DNA from: MED-G20 sp038108155
Lineage (GTDB): Bacteria > Bacteroidota > Bacteroidia > Flavobacteriales_D > Parvicellaceae
DNA length: 40,861 nt
Assembly (NCBI GenBank): GCA_038108155.1
Contig: JAYNHP010000017.1
Coordinates: 1 to 40,861, forward strand
Reading direction: 5' to 3'
This document shows, one piece after another, positions 18,396-26,988 of the stretch. A program made the translations under genes and the position numbers. The notes below the pieces were generated by a model. The model had not been told where the DNA came from. It worked only from the letters and a program-made list of their open reading frames with translations, and did not search any database. The first letter of the stretch is position 1. Each line of letters begins with the position of its first letter.

Positions 18396-18971
18396 TTAAG
18401 TCAATTTGAAACTTTTTCTGTGGTGTTTTGAAATCCCAAACTCTGAAATAGCTTTTTTATGTTTTTTAGTAGGATAACCCTTATTTTGGTTCCATAAATA
18501 TTCTGGATAAATTTCTGAAAGTCTTTTCATTATTTCATCTCTTTTTGTTTTTGCAATTATCGATGCAGCAGCAATATTCAAATACTTTCCATCTCCTTTT
18601 ATAATACAGGTGTGGTCTATTTTTGGATATGGATTGAACTTATTTCCGTCAATTGCTAAATGGCTAGGTTTAGTAGCTAGATTTTTTATTGCAAGGTGCA
18701 TTGCAAGAAGCGAAGCTTGAAGAATATTTATTTTTTCAATTTTTCTTTCGTCTACAACTCCAATTCCAATTGCGACAGCATTTTTCTCAATATCAATTCT
18801 TAATTCGTTTCTATTTTTTTCAGAAATTTTTTTAGAATCATCAAGCATAATATTTTTATAACCTTTAGGAAGAATAACTGCAGCAGCTACTACTGGTCCT
18901 GCTAAACACCCTCTACCAGCTTCATCACAGCCAGCTTCATTAAAAGAAGTTAGAAAAGGTTTTAATTTCAA
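18396..18971 (-). CDS. rnhB: Ribonuclease HII
   Basis: RNase HII cuts RNA at RNA-DNA junctions and removes single ribonucleotides from DNA. GCDEAGRG (14-21) holds the catalytic Asp16 and Glu17; IDGNKF and ASIIAKTKRDEIM hold the other family residues. Length 191 is typical. The start is TTG at 18971, which overlaps the glyS TGA in the sequence TTGA, so it is probably translated by re-initiation. No upstream ATG is available. The gene is downstream of glyS in one unit. Confidence 0.94.
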   Translation of the reverse strand: MKLKPFLTSFNEAGCDEAGRGCLAGPVVAAAVILPKGYKNIMLDDSKKISEKNRNELRIDIEKNAVAIGIGVVDERKIEKINILQASLLAMHLAIKNLATKPSHLAIDGNKFNPYPKIDHTCIIKGDGKYLNIAAASIIAKTKRDEIMKRLSEIYPEYLWNQNKGYPTKKHKKAISEFGISKHHRKSFKLT

Positions 18972-20494
18972 AATAGCAGATTCATATTCACTTTAGAATC
19001 TATAAAATTAGATAGTTCACTTATTTTAATTCTTTCTTGATTCATAGAGTCTCTTTCTCTTACTGTAACAGAATTGTCTTCAAAGGATTCATAGTCAACA
19101 GTAATGCAAAAGGGTGTCCCAAGAGCATCGTTTCTTCTATACCTTTTCCCAATAGAATCTTTTTCGTCGTAAGCACAGTTGCAAATAGATTTTAGATCGT
19201 TAAAAATTTCTTTGGCTTTTTCTGAAAGCCCATCTTTTTTAACAAGAGGAAGAATAGCAGCTTTGTTAGGTGCTAAGCTGTAGGGTAATGCAAGTACTGT
19301 TCTTGAAGTTCCATCTTCAAGAGTTTCTTCTTTTAAGCTGTAAGATATTAGAGCCAAGAACATTCTATCTAGGCCAATAGATGTTTCAACCACATATGGA
19401 ATGTAACTTTCGTTTTTTTCGGGATCAAAATATCTAATTTTTTTCTTAGATAATTCTTCATGTTGATTTAAATCAAAATCTGTTCTTGAATGAATCCCTT
19501 CTAATTCTTTAAATCCAAAAGGAAAATTAAATTCAATATCACACGCGGCATCTGCGTAATGGGCAAGTTTCACATGGTCATGAAACCTTAAATATTCTTC
19601 TGGAATACCTAAAGATTTATGCCACTTCATTCTAGTTTCTTTCCAATGTTCGTACCACTTTTGTTGGGTTCCTGGTGTGATGAAGAATTGCATTTCCATT
19701 TGTTCAAACTCTCTCATTCTAAAAATAAATTGTCTTGCAATGATTTCGTTTCTAAAAGCTTTACCAATTTGGGCGATTCCAAAAGGTATTTTCTTTCTAC
19801 CAGTTTTCTGAACATTTAGATAATTTACAAATATTCCCTGAGCAGTTTCTGGTCTAAGAAAAATGCTTGTTGATTCTCCTGAAACTGATCCTAAGTCAGT
19901 TTTAAACATTAGGTTAAATTGTCTTACATTGGTCCAGTTTTTAGACCCGCTTATGGGGCAAGTTATCCCTAATTCTATTATTAGATTATAGATAGCAGAC
20001 AAATCTTCACTGTTAAAAGCTTTGTCCATTTTGATTCTAACATCTTTTTTGTCGTTTTCTCTTCTTAAGACATTTGAATTGGTTTCTCTAAAGGTTTTTT
20101 CGTTAAAATCTTCTCCAAACCTCTTTTTAGCTTTTTTTATTTCTTTTTCTATTTTAGCTTCAATTTTAAGAATATAATCTTCAATCAAAACATCGGCTCT
20201 GTATCTTTTTTTAGAATCCTTGTTGTCAATAAGTGGATCATTAAATGCATCAATATGTCCAGAAGCTTTCCAAGTGTTTGGATGCATAAAAATAGCTGCA
20301 TCAATTCCAACAATATTCTCATGCATTTGAACCATGGAACGCCACCAGTACTTTTTAATATTGTTTTTAAGCTCTACACCATTTTGTCCATAATCATATG
20401 TTGCACTCAGTCCGTCGTAAATCTCACTACTTGGAAATATAAATCCAAACTCTTTAGAGTGGCTAATTATTTTTTTGAAATGTTCTTCTGTCAT
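18968..20494 (-). CDS. glyS: Glycine--tRNA ligase, alpha2 type
   Basis: This 508-residue class II synthetase is the homodimeric (alpha2) type seen in eukaryotes, archaea and many bacteria, not the alpha2beta2 type. Visible parts are GFIFPSSEIYDGLSATYDYGQNG at the start (motif 1 region), the motif 2 region FRNEIIARQFIFRMREFEQME, and RPETAQGIF and TSIGLDRMF near the adenylate site. ATG at 20494 precedes this conserved opening directly. A TATTTTTG -7-like element lies about 30 nt upstream on the minus strand. rnhB follows by overlap. Confidence 0.96.
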   Translation of the reverse strand: MTEEHFKKIISHSKEFGFIFPSSEIYDGLSATYDYGQNGVELKNNIKKYWWRSMVQMHENIVGIDAAIFMHPNTWKASGHIDAFNDPLIDNKDSKKRYRADVLIEDYILKIEAKIEKEIKKAKKRFGEDFNEKTFRETNSNVLRRENDKKDVRIKMDKAFNSEDLSAIYNLIIELGITCPISGSKNWTNVRQFNLMFKTDLGSVSGESTSIFLRPETAQGIFVNYLNVQKTGRKKIPFGIAQIGKAFRNEIIARQFIFRMREFEQMEMQFFITPGTQQKWYEHWKETRMKWHKSLGIPEEYLRFHDHVKLAHYADAACDIEFNFPFGFKELEGIHSRTDFDLNQHEELSKKKIRYFDPEKNESYIPYVVETSIGLDRMFLALISYSLKEETLEDGTSRTVLALPYSLAPNKAAILPLVKKDGLSEKAKEIFNDLKSICNCAYDEKDSIGKRYRRNDALGTPFCITVDYESFEDNSVTVRERDSMNQERIKISELSNFIDSKVNMNLLF

Positions 20495-20522
20495 CTTCTT
20501 TCTTAATTGGTTGGAGTTATCA

Positions 20523-20530
20523 CAAAAATA
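20523..20530 (-). promoter_or_regulatory. Candidate -7 element upstream of glyS
   Basis: On the minus strand this reads TATTTTTG, a full TAnnTTTG match about 30 nt before the glyS ATG. I found no convincing TTG/TTTG at the proper -33 distance, so this is weak. Confidence 0.3.
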
Positions 20531-20589
20531 GAACTTCCGCTGAAAGGGTTATATTTAAATTTTAAAAATTATAAAGTTTTATAGTTAAT

Positions 20590-21168
20590 ATGGTAGAAAT
20601 AGAAGATAAAATCATTTCTGATGAGCTTTTTGAAAAAAAGTTTGTATGTGATTTACAAAAGTGCAAAGGGGGCTGTTGTGTTGAGGGTGATTCTGGCGCT
20701 CCTTTAAGGTCTAAAGAGATAAAAGAAATTTCAAAAAATCTTTCAATTATTAAATCTGAAATGTCTACAAAAGGTCTTCATGCGATTAAAAATAATGACT
20801 TTCATTATGTTGATTCCGATGGAGATAAGGTGACAAAATTGGTAGATGGTAAGGAGTGTGTCTTTGTTGTTTTTGATAAAAATAATATTGCAAAATGCTC
20901 CATAGAGTCAGCTTACAGAAAAAATAAAATAAATTTTAATAAGCCTATTAGCTGTCATTTATACCCTGTAAGGGTTAAAAAATACGATTCTTTTACAGCT
21001 GTAAATGTTGATAATTGGCATGTCTGTAAGTCCGCGTGTCAATGTGGAACAGAACTAAATGTACCGGTATTTAAGTTTTTAAAAGATGCAATTGTAAGAT
21101 TTTGGGGTTTAGATTTCTACCAGCATTTAGATTCGGTCTACAATGAATTTTTCAACAATAAAAATTAA
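20590..21168 (+). CDS. Cys-rich DUF3109-type protein, putative metal binder
   Basis: The 192-residue protein has clustered cysteines: FVCDLQKCKGGCC (18-30) near the start, then single Cys in GKECVF, KCSIE and SCHLYPVR, and a last group HVCKSACQCG. This pattern and the RKNKINFNKPISCHLYPVR segment match the DUF3109 family, thought to bind metal (related in style to the YkgJ zinc/iron-chelating group). No enzymatic motif is visible. The ATG at 20590 lies 95 bp from divergent glyS. Family call is from memory; role unknown. Confidence 0.8.
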   Translation: MVEIEDKIISDELFEKKFVCDLQKCKGGCCVEGDSGAPLRSKEIKEISKNLSIIKSEMSTKGLHAIKNNDFHYVDSDGDKVTKLVDGKECVFVVFDKNNIAKCSIESAYRKNKINFNKPISCHLYPVRVKKYDSFTAVNVDNWHVCKSACQCGTELNVPVFKFLKDAIVRFWGLDFYQHLDSVYNEFFNNKN

Positions 21169-21585
21169 AATAAAATTCCGCAAAATCTTAGCTAGGCAGC
21201 TTATAATTCTATAGTTGCTCTATGTTTAAAAGATTGTTGTTATTAACACGCAATTTTTAATAAAGATTTCTATACAAAGGCGAAATATTAGACATCAAAA
21301 ATTAACTTTAAAAAGAATAAAATACGTTCTTTTAGTGTCAATTTTTGTCAATCGTTTTGACTTTCAATAAGTTAACAAGTTTTAATTTTAATTTGTTGAA
21401 AACTATTAAAAATGTTAGGTATTTTTTTTTGTCAGACCTAGGATTATTTCTAATTTTTGTATTCCACTAAAATTTGATTTTAGCTAGGCACCCAAAACGT
21501 ATTTTATAATGACATTCTTCAAAAACATATTGTTTTTTTAGAAGATTTTTGGCTTTAAATTTTACGTTTTTGAATAAATACAACA
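21169..21585. promoter_or_regulatory. 417-bp gene-free region upstream of nrdB with repeats
   Basis: No credible ORF or RNA gene is seen. It has an 11-bp direct repeat TTAGCTAGGCA (21188-21198 and 21480-21490), an inverted repeat GTCAA-5-TTGAC (21347-21361), and an imperfect inverted repeat GTTAACAAG...TTGTTGAAAAC (21371-21403). This much structure ahead of nrdB-nrdA suggests regulation. No clear NrdR box was seen by eye. Confidence 0.4.
21428..21459 (+). promoter_or_regulatory. Candidate promoter for nrdB-nrdA
   Basis: TTTG at 21428-21431, a 19-nt spacer and TAATTTTTG at 21451-21459. The -7 part has one extra base relative to TAnnTTTG. A leader of about 120 nt would result. Weak support. 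Confidence 0.3.
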
Positions 21586-22638
21586 ATGAATATGGATAAA
21601 AATACTACTACAAAAGACTCAAGCGCAGTTAAAATCGATCTTGAAAAGGAATTGGATACTAAATTAACAGTTGAAGAACCAATCCTTAAAGAAAATCCAA
21701 ACAGGTTTGTACTTTTTCCAATACAGCACAATGATATTTGGGAAATGTATAAAAAACAAGAAGCTAGTATTTGGACTGCAGAAGAATTGGATTTGTCTCC
21801 TGATTTAGTGGATTGGGAATCCAAACTTAACGATGACGAACGTTTTTTTATAAAACATGTGCTTGCATTTTTTGCTGCGTCAGACGGGATTGTTAACGAA
21901 AATCTAGCAGAAAATTTTCTAAGCGAAGTGCAGTACACAGAAGCCAAGTTTTTTTATGGGTTTCAAGTAATGATGGAAAATATTCACTCTGAAACATATT
22001 CTTTACTAATCGATACTTATATTAAAGACACAAAAGAGAAAAATTATTTATTCAATGCAATTGAAACTTTTGAGCCTGTAAAGAAAAAAGCAGATTGGGC
22101 TATGAGATGGATTGATAACGGTTCTTATGCGGAACGTTTAATTTCTTTTGCAGCTGTAGAAGGTATTTTCTTTTCAGGTTCGTTTTGTTCTATTTTCTGG
22201 CTGAAAAAACGAGGGTTAATGCCAGGTTTAACTTTTTCTAATGAGTTGATTTCAAGAGACGAAGGTTTACATTGTGATTTTGCTTGTATGCTTTACAACA
22301 ACCATTTAGTAAATAAATTACCTAAGAAACAAGTCCAGAAAATCATTGCTGATGCTGTGGAAATTGAAAAAGAATTCGTAACAGAATCATTACCTGTAAG
22401 ATTAATTGGAATGAATTCAGATTTGATGTCTCAATATATTGAATTTGTTGCCGATAGATTACTTACAGAGCTGGGCAATGATAAAATATACAATACTTCA
22501 AATCCTTTTGATTTTATGGATATGATAAATCTACAAGGAAAAACCAACTTTTTTGAAAAAAGAGTAGGGGAATATCAAAAAGCAGGTGTATTGAATAACG
22601 AAAATAATACCACCTTTAGTTTGGACTCAGATTTTTAA
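21586..22638 (+). CDS. nrdB: Ribonucleoside-diphosphate reductase subunit beta (class Ia)
   Basis: The 350-residue subunit houses the diiron-tyrosyl radical. Ligands and radical site are visible as ASDGIVNEN (first Glu region), EAKFFYGFQVMMENIHSETYSLL (Glu, His, and the Tyr in SETYS) and ISRDEGLHCDFA (last Glu and His). The SETYSLLIDTYI segment is like the eukaryotic R2 radical site, so it is a Tyr-radical class Ia type. The C-terminus ends SLDSDF, like R2 tails that dock into alpha. ATG at 21586 or 21592. nrdA follows 21 bp later in the order beta-alpha. Confidence 0.96.
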   Translation: MNMDKNTTTKDSSAVKIDLEKELDTKLTVEEPILKENPNRFVLFPIQHNDIWEMYKKQEASIWTAEELDLSPDLVDWESKLNDDERFFIKHVLAFFAASDGIVNENLAENFLSEVQYTEAKFFYGFQVMMENIHSETYSLLIDTYIKDTKEKNYLFNAIETFEPVKKKADWAMRWIDNGSYAERLISFAAVEGIFFSGSFCSIFWLKKRGLMPGLTFSNELISRDEGLHCDFACMLYNNHLVNKLPKKQVQKIIADAVEIEKEFVTESLPVRLIGMNSDLMSQYIEFVADRLLTELGNDKIYNTSNPFDFMDMINLQGKTNFFEKRVGEYQKAGVLNNENNTTFSLDSDF

Positions 22639-22659
22639 AAAATCATTTAATTAGATAGT

Positions 22660-24975
22660 ATGTACGTAGTAAAAAGAGACGGAAGAAAAGAAGCTGTAAA
22701 ATTTGATAAAATAACAGCAAGAATTAAAAAGCTTTGTTATGGATTAAATCCTTTAGTAGCACCTGAAAAAGTTGCTATGAAGGTAATAGAAGGTCTCTTT
22801 GATGGAGTTACTACTAGCGAGTTAGATAATTTAGCGGCCGAGGTTGCAGCAACAAATACAATAACACATCCTGATTATGCACTCTTAGCTTCTCGTATTG
22901 CTGTTTCAAACTTACATAAGAATACAAAAAAATCTTTTTCAGATACTGTTACAGATTTATATGAATATATAGATCCAAAGACTAATGAAAAAGCACCACT
23001 CATATCTGATGAGGTTTATAAAATTGTCAAGAAAAATGCAGATGTTTTAGACTCCACAATTATTTATGATAGAGATTTTAGATATGATTTTTTTGGTTTT
23101 AAAACCTTAGAAAGATCTTATTTACTGAAGTTAAATGGTCAAGTTGCTGAGCGACCACAGCAAATGATAATGAGAGTTGCAGTAGGGATACACAAAGACG
23201 ACTTAGACTCAGCAATAGAAACTTACAATTATATGAGTGAAGGATGGTTTACCCATGCAACACCAACTTTATTTAATTCCGGCACACCAAAACCTCAAAT
23301 GTCTTCTTGTTTTTTACTTGCAACAAAAGAAGATAGTATAGCAGGTATATATGATACATTAAAGCAATGTGCTCAAATTTCACAATCTGCTGGTGGAATT
23401 GGACTTTCTATCCACGATATTAGAGCTACTGGTTCTTACATAAAAGGAACCAATGGTACATCCAATGGTATAGTTCCTATGCTTAGGGTATTTAACGATA
23501 CTGCTAGATATGTAGATCAAGGTGGTGGTAAAAGAAAAGGTTCTTTTGCAATATATATTGAACCTTGGCATGCAGATATTTTGGACTTTTTAGATCTTAG
23601 GAAAAATCATGGTAAAGAAGAGCAAAGAGCAAGAGATTTGTTTTATGCTTTATGGACACCAGATTTATTTATGCAGAGAGTTGAGGAAAATGGCGATTGG
23701 ACTTTAATGTGTCCACACGAATGTCCTGGTTTGTCAGATACACACGGAAAGAAATTTGAAAAGCTCTACAAAAAATATGAGTCAGAGGGAAAGGGTAGAA
23801 AAACAATCAAAGCTCAAGAATTATGGTTCAAAATTTTAGAAAGTCAAATAGAGACTGGAACTCCATATATGCTTTATAAAGATGCTGCCAATGAAAAATC
23901 CAACCAAAAGAATTTAGGAACTATAAAATCTTCTAACTTATGTACAGAGATTATTGAATATACTTCTCCAGATGAAGTTGCTGTATGTAATTTAGCTTCT
24001 ATAGCATTACCAAAATTCGTTATTGACGGTAAGTTTGACTTTGAAAAATTATTTAAAATTACTTACAGAGTAACCAGAAATCTAGATAAAGTAATTGATG
24101 CCAACTATTACCCAGTACCTGAAGCAAGAAATTCTAATATGAGACACCGTCCTATTGGGATTGGAGTTCAAGGTTTAGCTGACGCATTTATTTTAATGAG
24201 ACAAGCCTTTGAATCTGAAGAAGCTAGACAATTAAATAAAGATATCTTCGAAACAATCTATTATGCTGCACTTACAGCTTCTAAAGATTTAGCAATTGAA
24301 AAAGGACCTTACGAATCTTATAAAGGGTCACCTGTCTCAAAAGGAATATTACAGTTTGACATGTGGAATGTTAAGCCTTCCGACAGATGGGAATGGGATT
24401 TGTTACGTGAAGAGATTCTAAAAAATGGAGTAAGAAATTCTCTATTACTGGCTCCAATGCCAACAGCATCTACTGCTCAAATACTTGGAAACAACGAATG
24501 TTTTGAACCATACACTTCAAATATTTATACAAGAAGGGTCTTATCAGGAGAATTTATTATTGTCAACAAGCATTTATTAAGAGACTTAGTTAAATTAGGT
24601 ATATGGGACGACCGTCTTAAAAACAAATTGATGGCTTCTAATGGTTCCATACAAAATATTGACGAAATACCGGATAATATTAAAAATCTTTACAAAACTG
24701 CTTGGGAAATATCTCAAAAGGTTTTATTAGATATGGCAGCAGACAGGGGGGCATTTATTGATCAATCACAGTCACTTAACATCTTCATGGAGAACGCCAA
24801 TTTTGCTAAACTGACTTCTATGCATTTCTATGGTTGGAAAGCAGGACTTAAAACAGGAATGTATTATTTGAGAACCAAGTCTGCAACAGATGCTATTAAG
24901 TTTACTTTAGATAAAGAAGCAATCTCTGAACCAGTTGCTAAAAATGAAGAAACTGTTGAAGTAACGAAGAAGTAA
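22660..24975 (+). CDS. nrdA: Ribonucleoside-diphosphate reductase subunit alpha (class Ia), lacking C-terminal cysteine pair
   Basis: The 771-residue alpha subunit reduces ribonucleotides. An ATP-cone (about 1-90, VVKRDGRKEAVKFDKI) gives allosteric control. Active-site residues are Cys217 (MSSCFLL), Asn426/Cys428/Glu430 (NLCTE) and Cys443 (VAVCNLAS); the radical-path Tyr pair is in GMYYLRT. The numbering is almost that of yeast and mouse R1. In those enzymes and in E. coli, a C-terminal tail carries two cysteines that re-reduce the active site. Here the tail after LRTKS is only about 34 residues (ends EETVEVTKK) and has no Cys; the last Cys is in NNECFEPY. Nothing in the other frames up to 25040 restores it. 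Confidence 0.95.
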   Translation: MYVVKRDGRKEAVKFDKITARIKKLCYGLNPLVAPEKVAMKVIEGLFDGVTTSELDNLAAEVAATNTITHPDYALLASRIAVSNLHKNTKKSFSDTVTDLYEYIDPKTNEKAPLISDEVYKIVKKNADVLDSTIIYDRDFRYDFFGFKTLERSYLLKLNGQVAERPQQMIMRVAVGIHKDDLDSAIETYNYMSEGWFTHATPTLFNSGTPKPQMSSCFLLATKEDSIAGIYDTLKQCAQISQSAGGIGLSIHDIRATGSYIKGTNGTSNGIVPMLRVFNDTARYVDQGGGKRKGSFAIYIEPWHADILDFLDLRKNHGKEEQRARDLFYALWTPDLFMQRVEENGDWTLMCPHECPGLSDTHGKKFEKLYKKYESEGKGRKTIKAQELWFKILESQIETGTPYMLYKDAANEKSNQKNLGTIKSSNLCTEIIEYTSPDEVAVCNLASIALPKFVIDGKFDFEKLFKITYRVTRNLDKVIDANYYPVPEARNSNMRHRPIGIGVQGLADAFILMRQAFESEEARQLNKDIFETIYYAALTASKDLAIEKGPYESYKGSPVSKGILQFDMWNVKPSDRWEWDLLREEILKNGVRNSLLLAPMPTASTAQILGNNECFEPYTSNIYTRRVLSGEFIIVNKHLLRDLVKLGIWDDRLKNKLMASNGSIQNIDEIPDNIKNLYKTAWEISQKVLLDMAADRGAFIDQSQSLNIFMENANFAKLTSMHFYGWKAGLKTGMYYLRTKSATDAIKFTLDKEAISEPVAKNEETVEVTKK

Positions 24976-25040
24976 GATAATCTCTATTATCAATTACAAC
25001 TTGGAATTATAACAGTTTTTAACTAATCTCATTTTATAAG

Positions 25041-25886
25041 TTGATTTGGCAAATTTTTATTCTTAGATTTTACTTTAAGTTTATCTCTTTATTTGCTCCA
25101 CAATTTGCTGGCCTAAAAGCTTTTAAATTATTTCAAAAAGTTAAAAAAAAAACAATAAGGAAAAGAGAGGAGAAGTTTTATAAGGAAGTCCAACATTTCA
25201 AAGTTAGTTCAACAAAGGAAGACCTATTATGTTATGAAATAGGTTCGGAAAATAAGAATCTTGTTTTTTTATTACATGGTTGGGAATCGAATGCTGGTAG
25301 CCTTTCCAAATTTGCTTTTCAATTATCTAAGAATAATTACAGAGTCATAAGTTTTGACTTGCCTGGTCATGCAAAATACAAATCAAATTATACCAACTTA
25401 GTAGAGTGTAGTGAAGCTTTTTCTAAGGTTATAGAATATACAAATCCTAATATACCTTTCAGCGTTATATCTCACTCTTTTGGTTCAGCAGTTTGTACTT
25501 ATACTTTGTCAAAATTGAATTATAAATTAGATAAAATTGTTTTTTTAACCTCTCCAAATTCTATTTTAGAAATTTTTAAAGAATTTAAGAATTTGATTGG
25601 TTTATCTAATCATTCCTTCACCTATTTTGTACAGAAAGCAAATTTATTAGCTAATGAAGAAATCAAGAATATTAATATAGATGAAAAATTAAAGCTATTA
25701 GATTTTTCAAAATTGCTTTTGATCCATGACAAATTTGATAAAATTATCCCAATAAAAAATTCCGAAGAGATTAAAAAAATAAATACCAAGAAAATACAAC
25801 TAATTAAATATTCTAAAATAGGACATTATAAAATGTTGTGGAATGACAAAGTAGTAGAAGATACCATGCATTTTTTAAAAGAATAA
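25041..25886 (+). CDS. Alpha/beta hydrolase
   Basis: The 281-residue protein has the alpha/beta-hydrolase fold. LLHGWES (77-83) is the oxyanion-hole motif, SHSFG (144-148) carries the nucleophile Ser146, and the other triad residues are probably Asp233 (HDKFDKIIP) and His262 (IGHYK). The N-terminal 40 residues are partly hydrophobic and then very basic, perhaps a membrane anchor. The start is TTG at 25041; the in-frame upstream stop is seven codons away and the next Met is near the end (about 265). Substrate unknown. It lies 65 bp after nrdA and may share its transcript. Confidence 0.85.
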   Translation: MIWQIFILRFYFKFISLFAPQFAGLKAFKLFQKVKKKTIRKREEKFYKEVQHFKVSSTKEDLLCYEIGSENKNLVFLLHGWESNAGSLSKFAFQLSKNNYRVISFDLPGHAKYKSNYTNLVECSEAFSKVIEYTNPNIPFSVISHSFGSAVCTYTLSKLNYKLDKIVFLTSPNSILEIFKEFKNLIGLSNHSFTYFVQKANLLANEEIKNINIDEKLKLLDFSKLLLIHDKFDKIIPIKNSEEIKKINTKKIQLIKYSKIGHYKMLWNDKVVEDTMHFLKE

Positions 25887-25910
25887 AAAAAGGCACCCAA
25901 TGGTGCCTAG
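25884..25910 (-). terminator. Intrinsic terminator for the SPFH-fumC operon
   Basis: AGGCACC (25891-25897), a CAAT loop and GGTGCCT (25902-25908) form a perfect 7-bp stem. On the minus strand the hairpin is followed by a run of T (the A-run at 25884-25890), the classic intrinsic terminator of the unit 25949-28373. On the plus strand it only has a weak T-rich sequence after it. Confidence 0.75.
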
Positions 25911-25948
25911 GTATCTTTAAATATATTAACCTATTTATTTAAAATAAG

Positions 25949-26809
25949 TTATTTTAATCCTTTAATCACAGATGTTCCAGCACCAAAAACATTGTCTTGC
26001 CCATAAGGTGAACCTTTTCCATCTGCGTAGCCTTTCCATTTGACTAGCTCTATATAGTTTGGAGATCTAGTTAACTGTTGTTGTACCAATCTTATTTCTT
26101 CAGCTCTACCTTGAGCTCTTAAAATAGCTGCTTTCTTTTCACCTTCAGCCTTCATTATTTCTGCATTTGCTAGATATTGCTGTTCTTCTTCTAGCTCTTT
26201 GGCTTTTTGGTTTCTTTGCTTTTGGGTTTCTTTTTCAGTAATTGCAACTTTTACATTTTCAGGTAAATTAACATCTGCAATTTCACAGAAATTATAAGAA
26301 ATAAAATTAGCAGGAAATTCAGATTGGAAAATAGTATCCATTTCTGTTTCTAAAGCTTCTCTTTTTGTAGAGTAAATTTCTTCATAAGTGTATCTTCCGA
26401 TTACGTCTTTTATAACTCCTCTAACTTTAGCATCAATAAAAGAGCTTTCAAATGCTTTACCATGTTTTAAGTGTAATTTTGCTGTATTATTTTGCATGGG
26501 ATTGTAATTGATAGTTACATCAATCCCTATTTCCATACCATTTTTTTCCATCACCTTCGAACTATAGTTTCTACTTTGCTGAAGAATGTTGTAGGTTATC
26601 ATTTCATTCCAGGGAGCAATAAAAACTGTTCCTTCTGTATAAACATTAGATTGATCTATCCCCCCAGTATATGGTCTATATATAAACCCTTCTTCCCCTG
26701 GATTTACATCTGTCCATGACATGAAAAATAAGGAGACTAGAATTATTCCTATCCCCCCGAATAATGTTGTTTTTAAAATGTTTTTAGGTTCTATTTCTAT
26801 TTCACTCAT
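25949..26809 (-). CDS. SPFH/prohibitin-family membrane protein
   Basis: The 286-residue protein has one N-terminal transmembrane helix (about 14-32), then an SPFH domain (about 33-200, with NPGEEGFIYRPYTGG, and NYNPMQNN, KVRGVIKDVIGRYTYEEIY). After it comes a charged, Gln- and Glu-rich coiled coil (KETQKQRNQKAKELEEEQQYL). The C-terminal part ends SVIKGLK. Such proteins form ring-like membrane assemblies and often affect proteases or lipid domains. It starts with an ATGA overlap to the 60-aa gene upstream. No NfeD or FtsH gene is in the neighbourhood. Confidence 0.88.
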   Translation of the reverse strand: MSEIEIEPKNILKTTLFGGIGIILVSLFFMSWTDVNPGEEGFIYRPYTGGIDQSNVYTEGTVFIAPWNEMITYNILQQSRNYSSKVMEKNGMEIGIDVTINYNPMQNNTAKLHLKHGKAFESSFIDAKVRGVIKDVIGRYTYEEIYSTKREALETEMDTIFQSEFPANFISYNFCEIADVNLPENVKVAITEKETQKQRNQKAKELEEEQQYLANAEIMKAEGEKKAAILRAQGRAEEIRLVQQQLTRSPNYIELVKWKGYADGKGSPYGQDNVFGAGTSVIKGLK

Positions 26810-26988
26810 GATTTTGGTTTATTAATTATTGTTTTATAAGTATTATATATGGCAAGTATGTTCAAAAACAGTGCCAAGATTTTTACAATTGGGTGTGTTC
26901 TAATTGCATACATTATGGTTATTACAAAAAGAAGTGCAGCCAAAGTAACATTTAGAATTATACTTAAAATGTATCTATTATTGTTCAT
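26806..26988 (-). CDS. Small membrane protein of 60 residues
   Basis: The protein has two hydrophobic helices (about 7-27 and 34-48) separated by RTHPIV, and a basic end (INKPKS). It overlaps the SPFH gene by 4 bp (ATGA) and fumC by one base (TAATG-type), so it is in the fumC-SPFH operon and coupled to both. I do not recognise a family. The tight coupling argues that it is a real gene. Confidence 0.7.
   Translation of the reverse strand: MNNNRYILSIILNVTLAALLFVITIMYAIRTHPIVKILALFLNILAIYNTYKTIINKPKS

Noticed and set aside
21555..21947. Minus-strand ORF overlapping the nrdB start
   Set aside because: It lies antisense in nrdB coding sequence; composition is Ser/Phe-rich as expected for an antisense shadow.
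24977..24992. GATAAT-ctct-ATTATC hairpin after nrdA as a terminator
   Set aside because: No T-run follows, so it does not look like an intrinsic terminator.
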